NCBI GenBank assembly: GCA_013398955.1
Contig: VWPU01018894.1
Coordinates: 1 to 64,000 of the forward strand
Length of the DNA: 64,000 nucleotides
From: Callaeas wilsoni
Lineage: Eukaryota; Chordata; Aves; Passeriformes; Callaeidae
Direction of reading: 5' to 3'
Position 1 is the first letter of the stretch. Every line of letters begins with the position of its first letter. The translations under genes and the position numbers were made by a program. The notes under the pieces were generated by a model that saw only the letters and a list, made by a program, of their open reading frames with translations, was not told the origin of the DNA and ran no database searches. Shown piece after piece: positions 1 to 19,570 of the stretch.

Positions 1-777
1 AAACCCCTACACTCCAGAAGTAGGAAAGAGAAAAAAACACATCAAAGTAGAAAATGCAGCAGGTGAATCACATAATGTGAAACTAAAACTTCAGGTATTT
101 CCTAGCATCAATCAGCATTCCAGGCCTGTGTATGAAATCAGTGGCACCTCAGAGACAGCAGGTCTGATCTAAGGCTGAAGTAAGCTATAATATACATGTA
201 CTTCAGCTGCTCTTAGTATCTGCTCTCCTTTATCCAAGAAGATAATTAATTTAGCAGAAAAGCTCAAGATAATATGGATATTGTACTTCATATTAATAAA
301 TACATTATACACATCTCAGTCTCAGAACTGAGTTTTTAGTTATAAATGGGTTTACTGGCTCCAGTGCAAATAACAAGAGAAATGCACAAAGTCAGCTGTG
401 ATTTGGTGCTATACTCCGAATTATCACTACATGCAGAAAATAAGAGCGGTTCCACAAAAGTTGTTCAAGATTTAGTAAGTTGCACCAGCTCCTCAGCACC
501 ACCTATAATGGATCTGTAGGTACTTCTATACTTTATGCTCTGGAGCCCTCTTTTCCAAGAAAAGCCAAAAAGTGAGTCTGGTAGGTCAGGCAAGACACCG
601 GGCTTTATTTGCACATGTTTCTGACATAGCACACCCTCTGGAAGTTAAGAAGTGCTGTAACATACAGAAAGTAGCAATGGAGTCACATTTCAGAAGAAAG
701 AAACAAGACAGACCAAAGTAGACTGCAGGTAGGACAGCATGAACAGGGTTCAGAGGTAACCCCAGAACTTGGGTTAA

Positions 778-936
778 GAATCATAGAATCCCTTGGGTTG
801 GAAAAGACTTCCAAGACCATCAAGTTCAACCTTTGACCAAACACCGCCATGCCCACTAAGCCATATCTCAAAGTGCCAGGTTTATTCATTTCATGAGCAC
901 TTCCAGGGATGGTGACTCTGGGTACAGGCACTACAG
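778..936 (-). repeat. CR1 LINE, 3' end fragment
   Basis: Read on the minus strand it runs from a CR1 motif (gagtcaccatccctggaagt) through a cttagtgggcatgg block to tcttttccaaccc and the terminal attctatgattct. This is the usual 5'-truncated CR1 tail ending in its short 3' repeat. It sits in the same orientation as FER. Confidence 0.85.
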
Positions 937-3900
937 AAGTAGCCATGCTCATTCCAGGTGTGCCTGGGAGTCAGGGCAGTTCACATCAAGCAGTGCTGCA
1001 CCTGAGCTAATAAAACCTGTCACCTCTGATTTGTTTCTGCATCAGTGGCACGGGCAGTTTGCATCCCAAATGCTTCAGAACAAACCTCTACAAGGTACCT
1101 TACCCAGCTGCAAAGACAGAAGATATGACCTTGCTGAACCCCTCGTTGGAAGCTGGCTACACATGTCTAGATATAAGCTGAGCATAGCTGAAACCTAATT
1201 CTGACAACCTTCCAATGCTACCAGATTACTGGGTACTTCCATAGCTGTTTACATGCACAGGTATAGCTCTACCTCTTTCCAGCTGCCAGCATTCAGAACA
1301 TATCAACATGGGTTAGATAAAACAAGGAACACAAACTCACTGTTAAGTTAGAAACGAAGTTGCTTTTTTTTAAAAAGCATCTATCTATTGCCAGAAAGGA
1401 ATTCTGTTGGTGGTATCAGGAAGGCACTCTGGTACTCCAGGGAAATGTCTACAATGCATTAGTATGAGAATGAAAAATGTCCATAAATACACAGAGAGGG
1501 GGTGAGAATCAGATCAGAGCAGATCACTGATAGAACAGACTAAATAAGGTCTGTGGCCACAGAATGGATCAGGAGACAAGAGAAAACTGCTGGAAAACTG
1601 TTTAGAACTGTCTGAGGCAAGAGTCTGGTACAGGAAGAACATCTAGTTTTCAAAATATCATAATATATAATAACCTCATCATGGATCATATTAGCATAAT
1701 GCATATGCTAGAGGAAGCTATATTAAGACTCAACAGACAAGACAGACACTTCAATTGCCTATATTTGAATGCCTGACGTAGCAGAAATAAAATTATTCCA
1801 AAATATTTTTGGGGTTTTAATTTTAACTATGTTGGTTATAAAAATGTTTAAATATATAGAAACTCGAAACAGAGAAAGTAGGCTACCAGCTTGAGATTAA
1901 ACAGTCCAGCCTCTATAAGGAGCAGGTCACAAAACCTGTGACTTCAAACTTCCTTCTACTACCCTGAATCAAGCATTGGAACACACAAAGATGTTTGCAT
2001 TTACTTTTAATTAGACAAATCTTTCCAGAGAGAGCTGGTGCAAGCATGATGATGGTGCTTATCTTGCAGACTCTTTGCTAGAGGGACAGAGGCACCCTGG
2101 AAGATTCTACAAGATAAGCTGCTAAAATACTTGCATAAAGTAGTAACTGCACCACAGGATTCTACGTCCATCTTCAAAACTCCCCATTCTAGAACACACA
2201 TTTCAGGGACATGCCAAGTTCTTACCTTTAAATTAAGTTCTCCTTTCAGGACTAACTAAGATTCAAGTAAATTGAAATTAACATAAAGAAGGAGAAGAAA
2301 GAAAGTTGTAGCTTAGGATTGCTTTTTGCATCTTACAGATTACATTTGATCTCGGTTTGTTCTTCCCCTAAAGGAAGAGGAAAAAACATTCAAATTTTTA
2401 ATGGGACTCCTGCAGTTCCTTTTTGATTACATGGGAGATTGGATGATAAATTACAAGCAAATGAAATGCAGTTAAATGATCCTGAGTATTGCAATGAATT
2501 AACACCCACTTTGTCATCCATGATCATTAAAAGAGAAATTGGGACCAGAAAGATAACAATTAGGAAAGGTAAAAGAGAAGGGGATTTTAGTTTCTTTTTT
2601 CCTGTCTTTTTTTCATGAAAAGACACTGAGTTCACTCTGAAAAGAAAAGAACGGGAAGCAGGCTTTGTAGCCCCTTCAGCATTTTCCTGATAATCTTCTC
2701 CACGCCCCAACAAAATTCAGCACCCATTTGTCTCAGGTTGTCAGTCTGGACTCCAGCAGTATTCCAGGTAGTCTTTTTGATCATCATATAAATTTGCTAA
2801 AAATGAGCTGTTATGAAAACTCGTTATGCCCCATGTGGCCTTAAGAGAGAATGGCAAATAGTTCTTTCACTGTTCTGAATACAAAAGCAGCTCCTCATAA
2901 TTATTTCTCTTTCTTCAGTTTTAAGGTCAACAACTCAAGATAAAGCACAAAAATCCCACCGGGACAACAGACATAGAGCAAATAAAAATGAATAAATTAA
3001 CACAGAAAAATGAGTATAACGCTCAGTTTTTCAGAGTGACTTGGCATTATAGGAAAGTAACACTCTTCCTTACACAGTACTATAACTCTTACACGAAGTT
3101 CTGCTCTTTCACATGTGGGAAACCATCCTTGACAAAGGTTTATTTACATTAGAAATTCCAGTGGTTGCAAATATGCAGCAATTCTCCCTGAACAGCTTTA
3201 AGACTTGTGTTGCACATTTACTACATTACTTTTCAGTCAGGTCAGTCAAGTCCATAGGACAATACAAACTCACACCTCTATACTACCATCAAGCATTTGG
3301 CAAGTCTCAACATACAGGGTTTCCTTCCCCAAAGTCCATAAGCAATTCTCATTTTGACTTCTTTCTTAGGATAAACCGCATACTAAAAGTGCATCACAAC
3401 AGATTAATAAAAAGTTACTGTATTCAGGTATGAAATAATGCAGTATTCCTATTTTTAGATCAGAAGATACCAGAAAAAAAACTCCTCCACCAAATGTGAC
3501 CTTTGCAACAAACCTTATCAAACCATCTTAGAGAGCATTTCACTACAAAGCAGTAAAAAGTAAGAAGAATATTACAATTCTTCAATCCTGAAACCAGCAA
3601 CCTATATGATGTTCAGAGTCCTTCAACACACTAACATGTTGAAACAGTCTGATTTATCTAAGCAGTAGTCTTTTTAACAGTCTTAATATTTTAAGCTAGA
3701 AACAACAGTTGTCATAGTCTTAATAAGTTCTCCATTAACAACAAAATGTTTTAATAGAAAGGTAATTTCCAAGTAGATTTGTTTTCTCATTTCTTAGTCT
3801 ACTAGAACTTTCACAGAGGAAAACCAGGCCACTGTAAAATTCAGGGAGATTTATTATTACATGGTAGTTTAAAAGCCATCCAGCAACTACAGCATTGGGC

Positions 3901-4835
3901 CCTCATAAAGATTTGGTCTGTCTGTCCTTTTTAGTTAATGTTTCAATGTCATTTACGTTAAGAATAAAAATTAATTATTTGCAAGAGTACTTTAAAGGTT
4001 ATTGCAAATTTATCCATTATGCAATCACAAAAATTTTAAAACCATCTGCTTGGCTCAATTCCTTTTTCACAGAAGCTAGCTAGCATAACTTAAGCCTGCA
4101 AATCAGATTTGTGTATAGAGCTCAACTTACAAATACATAAAACTTTTATAAGAAAAATAGTAATGGCTTATTGATTCATTTTCCACAGCTATCTTGGTAA
4201 TTTTGGGAAGGTGAAGGAAGGAAAGGCAAGACAATTTGTTTAGGATTTAAAAAAAGAAATCTTATCTTTTAGCAACTCTTTCCAAATTCCTGAATGGTGG
4301 TTTTAGGTCACATTTCTTGCATACATATAACTTTCCATATATACATAAAGGAAATTTCTGCTACGATATACATTTTAGCTTCTGTTTGTATATGACAAAG
4401 AACATTTTACTTAGTTTACTTTTCCAACAATTAAAAGTATAGCTTATAGAAATCTAAATTCTACAATAAATAAACAGTGCACACATTCTGCTTACATGAT
4501 GCTCCTTCCCACTTGCAGAGGAACCTGTAGAAAGATCTGTGGGACAAGACTCAGGAAAGAAGACACATGGTCCTCTAAAAACCCAGCCAATGGCAGGGAG
4601 ATCAGATGCATTTTCCTGTATGTGCATCCCTTAAGGAGAGATACACATACATTATAGTAAGACCTCTTCCTAATTTCTTGAGAGGCAGATTGCGAAAAGG
4701 ACCAAGTCTTTCCTTCTGTACTGGAGTCATCTATGATGGAGTGACACTGGGAGGACATGTACAGCGAGATCAGCATGACCAACAGTTAGCAGATAGTAAG
4801 TAAAGGATGTTTTTTTCTCGCTAATATGTAGTTAG

Positions 4836-4967
4836 TTGTGTTCAAGGCCCGGTGAGGTGGGGCTCTGAGCAACCTGTTTTAGCAGAAGGTGTCCCTGCCC
4901 ACGGGAGGGGGTTGGAACTGGATGATCTTCAAGGTCTCTTCCAACCCAAACCATTCTGTGATTCTAT
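4836..4967 (+). repeat. CR1 LINE, 3' end fragment
   Basis: Plus-strand CR1 tail containing gctctgagcaacctg, ggttggaactggatgatctt and cttccaacccaaaccattct followed by gtgattctatg. It is truncated at its 5' side, as most avian CR1 copies are. Confidence 0.88.
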
Positions 4968-7088
4968 GTATCCATGATAGCCTACATTATTTATCATTTC
5001 AGTTAATCCTTCCTATATCACCCATCTTAACATTTCTTTATCACTACGGTTCTTACTATAGGACACATGTCACAACATCTCCCACATCACTCCCCAAGAA
5101 AAGAGTCTACTGCAAAAGATAATTTTCTTTGACAACTTTGTTATTTGCTGGCAATATCTGGGCTATTTTTGCATGTAAAAGGACGGACGCATAATTACAT
5201 ATGCATCTGCAACCTTTCTTTACTGTTTTCACTGATGCCTTTATCCATATGCATGGTTTTTAATCCTATTTACATTTGCAACAAAGATATCTCTACAGAG
5301 CCAGTTTATGACAGAACCAATAACAGAGTAGCACTTCTCTATATAAAGTGATAAGTTTCAATATACATTTCTAATACCTGAATAAATTAAGACTCTGAAT
5401 TGAAATCGGAATCTGGAATGCAAAGCAGAATTAGCTGCTATGGAACCACACCACAGGAGTCTCAAAAGACACAGTAGGTGTACAGCCGATTTGGGGCATA
5501 AAAATGGCAGAAAATTTGCAAGCATTAGACAGAAGTCAGAGAACACAGTAGAAATCCCTTGTTTTATGGAGATGCTTCTAATTTTATCTTCGGGAAAAAA
5601 ACTGTCAGACATTTACAAATTACATATGTTCTCAGCCATACATCCACAGAATACAATTCTAAGTTAAAACTTGCCATTTTTAGTGATTAAACAGAATGTC
5701 AGAGTTAAACTGCTTAAACATCTTCAAGCATAAACACATTTAAGACAAAATAATGAAGATACTGAGAAAGTTTAGTGTCGAGTGGAAGACAAGTTTACCA
5801 CTATCCTGTTCCCCAAAGGGCAACATTAAATACCAAGTCAGAGCAGTACTAACTATCATTTTTTGTAACCTCATCCAAACTTGTCACTAGAGAAAGAGAA
5901 AAACAGTAACATCGGAATCACTGCTTCTCTACTCATCTAAGTGATTTGGCTTTTCTCTGGCATCCTTCTGTTTTCTGCTGATTTGGTCAGCCTCTTGGTG
6001 TGCCAAGATGCAAGAGCATGTGGGAAAGTGGGAAGGCTTGAAGGTAGGACCGTGTTTATGAGGGCATGCAGGCAGAGCAGCCAGCCCAGAGGGTTTACAG
6101 ACCATCGAAACAGGGCAACAATTCTCTTTGCAAGAAGATTCTTTCTGAAGCAAATTCAAATCCAAGAATGTTTGGATAGACTTGACTACAAAATAGGCAT
6201 CAGAATCAAAGGAAAATTCTCACTAATTCCTCCTCCATTGCATCAGCACAACATGTACAAGGCTCTGAAAAACCTGAACCAGAATGATAAAGGTGTTAAA
6301 AGATCAAGATTTACTTTTATCTTCAGAGATGTCTGGAGAAGCTGATTACTAAAGTACCCCTTAAAACCGAGGACACTGCTTTCAGTCTCCATTTTAATAA
6401 AGTTAATCGTGCATACAAATATAATAACCTAACACAATCTAATTTAATAAAGGAAGAAATCTCCACAAGGTCAAATATTTCATCAGTGCTCTCATTCAAC
6501 AGCCAATTTTCAGGCATTATAAGCAATCTAAGTCTTCCCGAATAAAATGGTTCTTAAAGCAGCTTGCTGGTATAATTTTGAAGACAAACCCAGTGACACA
6601 TAAAACAAATACAGTGTCGCATACAAAGCAGTACTAGAGGCTACCAAACCAAAACATTTTCCAGCTGCTGAGAAAATCAACAAAGAGGTAAAATTGCCCA
6701 AAAGCTGTTATCATCCCAACAATTTGAAATTCACTCCAGCCACTGCTGAACAAAATGAACTCAATTCCAAAAATAAATCAAGATCAACCCAAAAACTAAA
6801 CAATATGTTTTGGTAAAGAAAAAAATGTACATTACTAAAGGTGAGGAGTTATTAAAATTGTGACATTACCCAGACATTAAGTTTCTTTAAACACTTAACA
6901 TTCACTACCTAACTCTATTGCTAAAAGAAATACCATTTAATTTCTCATCAGGAGAAGTATGATGCTTCTGTTGTCTTTAAAGGCTACAGTAAAATTCAGA
7001 ACAGATTTGTGGGGTTCAACCAGTTCAAAGCTAGTAGAACCCAGCAGTTCCAAAGATTTACAACACAGGTGACTTTTGAGGTCAGTCA

Positions 7089-11969
<4,881 letters not shown>

Positions 11970-12026
11970 TTTGCCCAGTAATTCCCCCAGGGTGACATCT
12001 TCATGATTGAGAACCCATTTCTTATC
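11970..12026 (-). CDS. FER: FER exon: SH2-kinase linker and start of kinase domain
   Basis: A 57-nt exon of 19 codons (DKKWVLNHEDVTLGELLGK), phase 0 at both ends. The acceptor is ttccttttcacag|GAT and the donor GGCAAA|gtaagt. It matches human residues 553-571 (DKKWILSHEDVILGELLGK). Its tryptophan belongs to the linker that clamps SH2 onto the kinase in the FES/FER family, and LGELLGK is kinase strand beta-1. The glycine-rich loop is completed by the next exon. Confidence 0.95.
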
Positions 12027-12589
12027 CTGTGAAAAGGAAAGCAGAATTTTCAGTCTGTGCAAATATGCAAGATACAGTTTCTCGAAAATACATTTCAGTA
12101 GAAATGGAGCTGAAGAAGTATTACACTTAGAACACTCAATCCCAAGCACACCAAGAAGTTTTAAAGCTAAGCATTTATAATTCAAGAGTTTAGAAAACTT
12201 GCTATACAATAAAATAGTGAGTGATAACATATAGCAAATTTGTATTAGAAATTAAGCCTATAACATGATGGTATGTAGGTAGATGAGCACTATGCAAAGT
12301 TTCACACAAGCTCTGGAAATGATACTTAGCACCCTGATTTTAACAATTCTTCAAGTGAAAATGAGATAAGAAAACTTCATTTTAGTATATGAAGTAATTT
12401 ATTACTAAATCAAAAAAACTCCCACATTTTTCTCCTCAGTGCACATGGAAATGAACTGATCTTTCGACTTCTCAACAAGACAAATATTTGAATCTCTTAC
12501 ATCTTCCCTGGTAGTTGGAAATACTACAGGCAACTGAAAGATAACAAATATGAGATAAAGCATTTTGTCCAGGCAGTGAACATCGTCCT

Positions 12590-12945
12590 GTGCTGGGCAC
12601 TGATGTCCAGTTCTTGGCCCTTCAATTCAGGAAGGACACTGAGGTGCTGGAGCATGTCCAGAGAAGGGTACTGGAGTTGGGGAAGGGTCTGGAGAATAAG
12701 TGTGATGAGGAGCAGCTGAGGGAGCTGGGGGTGTACAGCCTGGAGAAAAGGAGGCTGAAGCCAGGTGGGGGTCAGTCTCTTCTGCCACTATCCCAAATGA
12801 AAGGACGAGAGGAAATGGCCTTAAATAATGCCAGGAGAGGTTCAGATCAGAAATTAGAAAAAAATTCTTCACTGACAGAGTGGTTAGGAATTGGAGTAAG
12901 CTGCCTAGGGAGCTGGTGGAGTCACCCTCTCTGGAGATTTTTTGT
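12590..12945 (+). repeat. CR1 LINE, ORF2 end and 3' region fragment
   Basis: Plus-strand sequence follows the CR1 consensus from the end of ORF2 into the 3' region. Translation still shows pieces of the reverse-transcriptase C-terminus (EVLEHVQRRVLELG, then LRELGVYSLEKRRL). Later come ggacgagaggaaatggcc and gagctggtggagtcaccctc. It stops before the usual terminal attctatg repeat, so it is broken at both ends. Stops and frameshifts make it inactive. Confidence 0.88.
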
Positions 12946-15900
12946 TGAACATGAATTCAGCAAATCAAAAAAGGGGTGGGGATCATTGCTATTGTGATTT
13001 CTATGCTTTTGTTCATAAGTATAATGACAGAAGTGTGAACAGTGTACATTCTAGAGACTCTCTGAATGCCTCCATTAACCCAAACTCCCAGCACACATCA
13101 CCTCTCAGCCCCTTCCCAAGAATTCCTGTACCATAGCACCATGCTGCATGATGGAAACCAACCTTTATTATTTGTCTTCCCTGGGTGGGAAACTGTGAGA
13201 CTTAGGAGGAAATTCTCAATATACAGTAATTTATTTTTCCCTTATAGACAAGATTATTGATTAAAACTACTGCCTCACTGATCAAACATCATAAGAAACA
13301 TATTTCCTTTATCTCTTCCTTTTGATACTGTTTGTTGAACAAATGTCTCATTCAGAAGCTGTTATACTACAAATAGATAGGAAGTGCCATCAAACTGCAC
13401 ACTCCTTTAACAATAAAACTCAAGTTTACAAAAACGATTTGCAAAGAAAGCTGTAGAAAAAAAAAAAAAAACAGAAAAATTACTACTTGGAGGTATTAAC
13501 AGAACGGTTTTTAACATTGAAATAAGTGTAGTAAAGCCAAAAAGTTAGAGAATTAAAATTTAATGGATTTTTTACTGCTTAACTCTAAGGATTCTGTACT
13601 TCAGTGAACAACTTTTTAAATAAATCGACAATATGACATTTCAAAAGCTTATTTCTGAAGGAAAAAAATCTGGTAATTCTTCAGAGAACCAATCAAAGAA
13701 AATAACATCATAAAATGGAATCAAATGATCTGTTGAAGGATTTATTATCATTTTATCTGTACATTAATCATCACCTGTACTTTTTATGAAAGCCTTCAGT
13801 CACTTCTTATACCACTGTAATTCATTTATTAATTTATTGTGGTTCTGCCAGATTTTTCACAATCAAAGAATTATTCAAAGTTTTATCAGCTTTGTTCGAT
13901 ATAACTCCTATAAACAGGTACAAAAAGAGTTTCTTCAGCAGACAGTAAGAAAAAATCTAACAGAAGAAAGAGAGTCATGAACATCATGCCAGTGTACAAT
14001 TATGGCATTAAAGAAGAAACAAACCAAATTTTCTAATTTGCAATGTGTTAGATATTAATTTAAATAGTGGTTCAAAATGAATTGTCATTGGCTCAGATAA
14101 TTGCCTTTAATTAATAAACTATAATATGAACAGTAAGGTCAACAAAAACAAGACATTCTACTGCAAGTTTGTTGTCTCACTAAATCTACTTGAATTGCAT
14201 TGAGTTTAATATGACATCATTCAATAATCTGAATAGATGCCAGTAATTAAAGACATCAATAGGGCACACAAATCAATGGATAAATTCTACCACATAATAA
14301 ACAAAGGTTATGAATGTCTGATCATGAAGTTCATGATCTTCTCTAAGTGCTTAATTCTGACTGCAAATAGAATGTAGGTATTTTTCCAGTTGTCAAATGC
14401 CATTAGTCTACAGATTAATCATGTGTGCAAAAGATATTGAAAGTTACAAAAGAAATGTGACAGCAAAATGGGACATAAAAAATATTCTTGAATGTAGGTA
14501 TAGATCAACAGACACTTTAATGCGCATCAGTCTCGGTCACAGAAATTTTCATTTCAATAGAGTTACTTCTAAATCAAATGGAGCAAATCCAGCACGTTTT
14601 TGTACCTAATCAAACTAATCTGAATGGCAGCAAACAGAACTCCTGAGACTATTAATGCCCAATACAATTTCAGCCAGAAGGACGCTGTTTATTATGCAGC
14701 CCTCTTCTTGTGACGCTGCTATAAAATCTGTCTCTACCTTCCACTTGATTCTTCTTGTTAATTTTGGACCACAGAATATAAAAGCACTTCACACAAATTC
14801 AGTCACACAAATTAGCACTTGAGCATACTCATTTGTAATCTTAATTATATACCTTATTTCCAGATGGAATTACTTGGGAAATCCACAAGCTTTACCACAT
14901 TCTACTTTATTTCTGCCCTCTGGCTTCCCTCAGGAGGAGAAACTGAATTACATGAATGTCACACTTCAAGCACAGGTTTACTGGTAAGATGTTTGGAATC
15001 CTATCAGTCTATCTTACCTTTGGAAGTACTGCTACATCTGTTGGCTAAACACTGAGAAACAAGTTGTCAACCAGTCAGTTCACAAAGCAGAGAACTTGGT
15101 TAGCCTTGACACTGTTACCCTTCTCCAATAGCCAAGTACTTGACAACATGCATCACACTGAAGGTTTTTATATGCAGCAGCTTGCTAGTGACTGCCTTTC
15201 CAGACTGTGCAACTACCCAGTATACTTGCTTGATTTCAACAAAGATAAGCATTTTCAAAGAGAAGAGTTATTTCAAAAGTTAACAGTTACTGACAAAAAC
15301 CAAACCCCAAACAGATCAGTAATTAAAGAAATAAAATTTTCAGTTGTGAAAAGGAATACTTAATAATCAGAAATGTCTCCTTCTATTTGTAAAATAAACT
15401 ATTCTGGATATGCAGCATTCTTTTCCTGGATATGTACCATTCCTTTTACAATGTTAGTATGTCTCATGGTTCCCTAGACCATGATAAGGTTCAAACCTTG
15501 AACAGCCAGCTAAGAATCAACTGTTCAACAATCCTTACTTCAGTGAGCATACAGTGGAGTTGTGTGCAAGCCACTGAGAACAGTAGGAACAGTAGATGGT
15601 TGCTGTAGAAAATGCAATCTCATTTTGCCTTTTCTGAGCTATGAGACTGAAATGTTATCACTATTACCCTAAACATCTTCAAAATATGTAAGTGCAGTTT
15701 TCCTTCTGCCCATGTCCCTTTATTAGGAGAAACTGCATCAAAGAGATCACAAACTACTATGCCTGGAAGAAAGCTTACAAATTATCTGCAGTAAATTATA
15801 ACAGCTTTCAATAAAATAGAAAACATAACCATGAACTAACACTTAGTGTTCAAAATTCCCTTAGCATTATTTTTCTATAATTCTCAATTTCAATCATTAA

Positions 15901-18900
15901 GAATTCTAAAATGGTACTTTTTCAAATTAAAAACCAGCAGTAAAGCAATTAGATAGTAAACTTTTAAAAACAGACATTTTGAGAATTAGATATGAATTTA
16001 TGAGCCTCAGCTTAAATATTTGGTTCTAAAAATCTCACCATTTCTAATAGGAGAGAGAAAAGGGAGGGGAAAAAAAAGCCACCTGTGCTTGTACTCAGTT
16101 TCAGAGAACCACCAAACAAAAACAAGATTCTTACCCAAACTCCAAAGCAAGATTTTTCAGAGAGGAACAGTGAGGAAATCCTGATTAGGTTCCAACACAG
16201 TATGAGTGACTAAGACCTTTATGTTATCATTGCTGTTATTTACTCATCTCATGTTCTCTGTCACATTATTTACTCTTCCTAGTTCAGAAGGCAGTATCTA
16301 TAGCAAATACTGTCACTGTTTTTCATCTTAATTGTAGATGTAACAAAAGTGAAAAAGGCTAAAAAACTCTAGAGGCTGGAAACTTTAGTTCATTTAGGGA
16401 GCCCCAGAAGAAATCAGCCAAAACCAAAACTTACTGTTTTAAGAGAACTGAAAACACATGAGTTTCCAATCTCAGAATCTATCTGAGCACAGCATGTGGA
16501 ATTTATGAAAAACCTAAATATCCCTCTCCTTTCCCTCATCCCAGTACATTAATCCTTAACATTCTTCTAAAAAAACTCAAAAATAAAGGGGTGTTGTCAA
16601 CATCTCAGGAGTCAAGTGCATAAACACACACGATGCCTGTTTCCTCATGTTTTAAGCAGCAAAAATGCATCAAAAATACTTTGGAAAGTATTATTTGCTC
16701 TCCTTCTTCCAAGTTAAATAGAAAATATAAGTAGTATGAATTACTGCAGCTAAGAGCTATTTTTCCACACCAACAAAAATGGAAAGTTAATCTTTCATTT
16801 TCAATACTAAGGATAATTGGAGCAAAATTCTTTTTATGGCTAAGAAAATCAGAATCACAGACAATTTTCATCAAATGAGTATTCAACTCTCACTTATCAG
16901 AACTTGATGAACCAGACGAAAAAAAAGTAACAGCTGTGTACATGTGGATAGGGCTTATCAATGTGGGAATGAGAGACTGTCTTTTTAGAGAAGTACTATT
17001 TTTGATACCACCTACGCCAGTAGATCTAATGTTCATATCAATTTCATGAATCATAAACTATGTGTTTCAAGTCCTTTAGATTAAGTACAGAAATAAAGGT
17101 AGCTAGTGGAAAAGATTTTTCATAAGAACAAGTGAGTTTTACAGGAGGGGTTTTGAAAAACCTCACTGGCAACTTCTTTAAAATTGTTTCAGAATAAAGA
17201 TTCATGAGCTGTAAAAATTGTTATGGAAGCTGCTTTGCATTATTAATAGCACTGTATTAAGCCACACTGATGAAACTCAATGTGAGCTGTAAAACAGAAT
17301 AATAGCACAGACAGGTTTAGCTCACTGGAAAAAGTACTATTTTATCTGACTTCTTACTGTTACATAAAAAAACTCTGTGAAGTTCAACCCTTTTGCTAAA
17401 CCAGATTCTAAATGACCTTAGAACGAGAGAAATAAGATTTGGAAAAGCTACTGTGCAATGTATAAACTGCAGAAGTGACCCCAGATTACCTACACCGGGG
17501 TCCTTTGACCACTCTTTCCTGAAGATCAGTAGACAAAATGACTGTACAATTCAACATACAATACCTGTTTTCCTCGGGTTTTTTTTAAAGATGTGCAGTA
17601 CTTCCCTAAGCTTATATTTTCTTATTCATGAAAGGGCTAAAATGATGCTGAGGATATTTCAGGAAAAAGACAGGAAATAAAGAAAAATAAAGAAGTTAAA
17701 AAAAAAAAACAACTGAGAAAAGAAAAAGACATAGAATGTGAAATCCTTAAGCAAAGGAAAAGGAAAGTCAAGATTATGTCAAAACCATTGTATTTCAAGT
17801 ACTTTAAAACACATACTATTCCTCCCTACTGAATACAGTAAATTCAGCTACCAAAACAAAGTACTCTGAATCACCTGTTAACCAAACATATTCAAACAGA
17901 AAAATTATCAGCACTGGATCAGATATGCCCTACAAAACAGTGAAAGTCACCTGTACACTCAAAGGCAAACAAAACCATGTGATAACATGATTTTTCATTT
18001 AAACATTCCACGTGACTTAAAGAGACGAATCGAAAAGCAGAGTCACGTTATGCATGCACAACACCCCCCCCAAAACACTTGAATTGTTAAATAGGCTAGA
18101 ATATTTTCACATATGTGCAAACACATTTTTACTTCCACCCACACATGAAAAGGTATGTTAGATGGGGTTGTGGGAACTACAGGAGTTTGTAAAAATGTCC
18201 AAGAGAGTCTCCTTGAACTATATAAAATACTTAGCCACATACTTCATTCCATCCCGACTTAACTTCAAAAACATCCAGTTATTTCCAGTTAGATGATTTC
18301 TTCACACCAGGAAGAGAAACACTTAATTCATCCCTCAAAAAGAATGTCTAAGTTACTGTGGTCAGCATGCAATACCTTTCAGACGGCTGCAGTTCCACAC
18401 TAGAGCTTTCACCAAATTACTATTTTACTCAAAGCAAAACCCCAACATCCTTCATTCTGTGCTTTTCTAGCCACACCTGCTCATTTTTGCACTGCCTTTC
18501 AAAATCTTCAGATAATGTTAAAACCACTGAAATGGAACAGAAATAACCTGTCAAAATTTCAAATAATCTGCTGTATTAGCTAATTTGTGACTGTGAAAGA
18601 GCAGGAAAAAGGCAAAGCCACACAAAAGGAAACTGCAGCCTTCACTTAGGAGATTTCAGTGTACTGGTGAGCTCGGCCTGCGTTCCAAGCAAGACAGATG
18701 TTGGCTTTGAATCATAAGTCATACAACATTACATAGATACCAACAGTTTAAAAGAAGTATGCTGCATCGGGTTTTTTACATCAGATGCATACAGTTCTTT
18801 AACAAGATATTGCTAGTTTCTCACATACCACTAACCCATTATCCAGAACAGCAAAAGCACTGGAAAATCTCTTAGTGCTAGAAAAAAAAAGCCAGCCAAT

Positions 18901-19385
18901 GAAGGACACACAAAGGCAAGCAGTAGACACACCAAATGGCTCTGCTAGATATCAGCAGATTCTATTATTACTTGTGTAATCTTCTGAATGCTGTCTTCAG
19001 CAATTTTTTTTCTCCTGTATTAGTGACTTTAGTTTGACAAAATTTTCCTATGTGGTCTGTAGCAATCTACTCTTTGTTGCTGTGCTGGTTCTGGCTGGGG
19101 TAATTTTGTTCACAGTAGCTAATATGGGGTTATATTTTGGTTTTACATGTGAAATTAGTCTCTTGACAAAGATGATTAACACATGAAGCAATCTTTATGG
19201 GATGCATGTGTGCACTTTCTTCTCTAAAATTAAGCATGCAACATTAAACAGTGAACATGAATGTTTTGAAGAATTCACCACCTTTTCTAGCAGCTGTACA
19301 AGGAGTTGGGAGGGGACACAGTCAAGACCACTGACCCCAAACTTACCAAAGGGATATCCCATACCATATGGCATCATGCTTAGCA

Positions 19386-19392
19386 TATAAAG
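19386..19392 (+). promoter_or_regulatory. TATA-like box in the solo LTR
   Basis: TATAAAG within agcatataaagctgggg, at the expected U3 position about 180 bp before the LTR poly(A) signal. If still active it would drive transcription antisense to FER; there is no direct evidence of activity. Confidence 0.5.
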
Positions 19393-19564
19393 CTGGGGAA
19401 AAAGAAGGAAGGGGAAGATATTTGGAGTGAAGGCATTTTTCTTCCCAAGTCACTGTTACCTGTGATGGAGCCCGGCTTTCCTGGAAATGGCTGCCCAGCA
19501 ATGGGAAGCAGTGAATTTATTCCTTGTTTTGCTTTGCTTGTGTGCACAGCTTTTGTTTTTACCT

Positions 19565-19570
19565 ATTAAA
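19565..19570 (+). terminator. Poly(A) signal (ATTAAA) in the solo LTR
   Basis: ATTAAA in the string acctattaaactgtctg, the typical LTR polyadenylation signal at the end of the R region. Confidence 0.5.

Noticed and set aside
4492..4803. Opposing open frames of 96 and 65 codons
   Set aside because: They overlap each other, lack homology and precede a CR1 tail. Most likely non-coding intron.
5929..6345. Overlapping open frames on both strands (134 and 78 codons)
   Set aside because: Neither product resembles a known family, and there are no splice sites linking it to FER or signs of a retrocopy.
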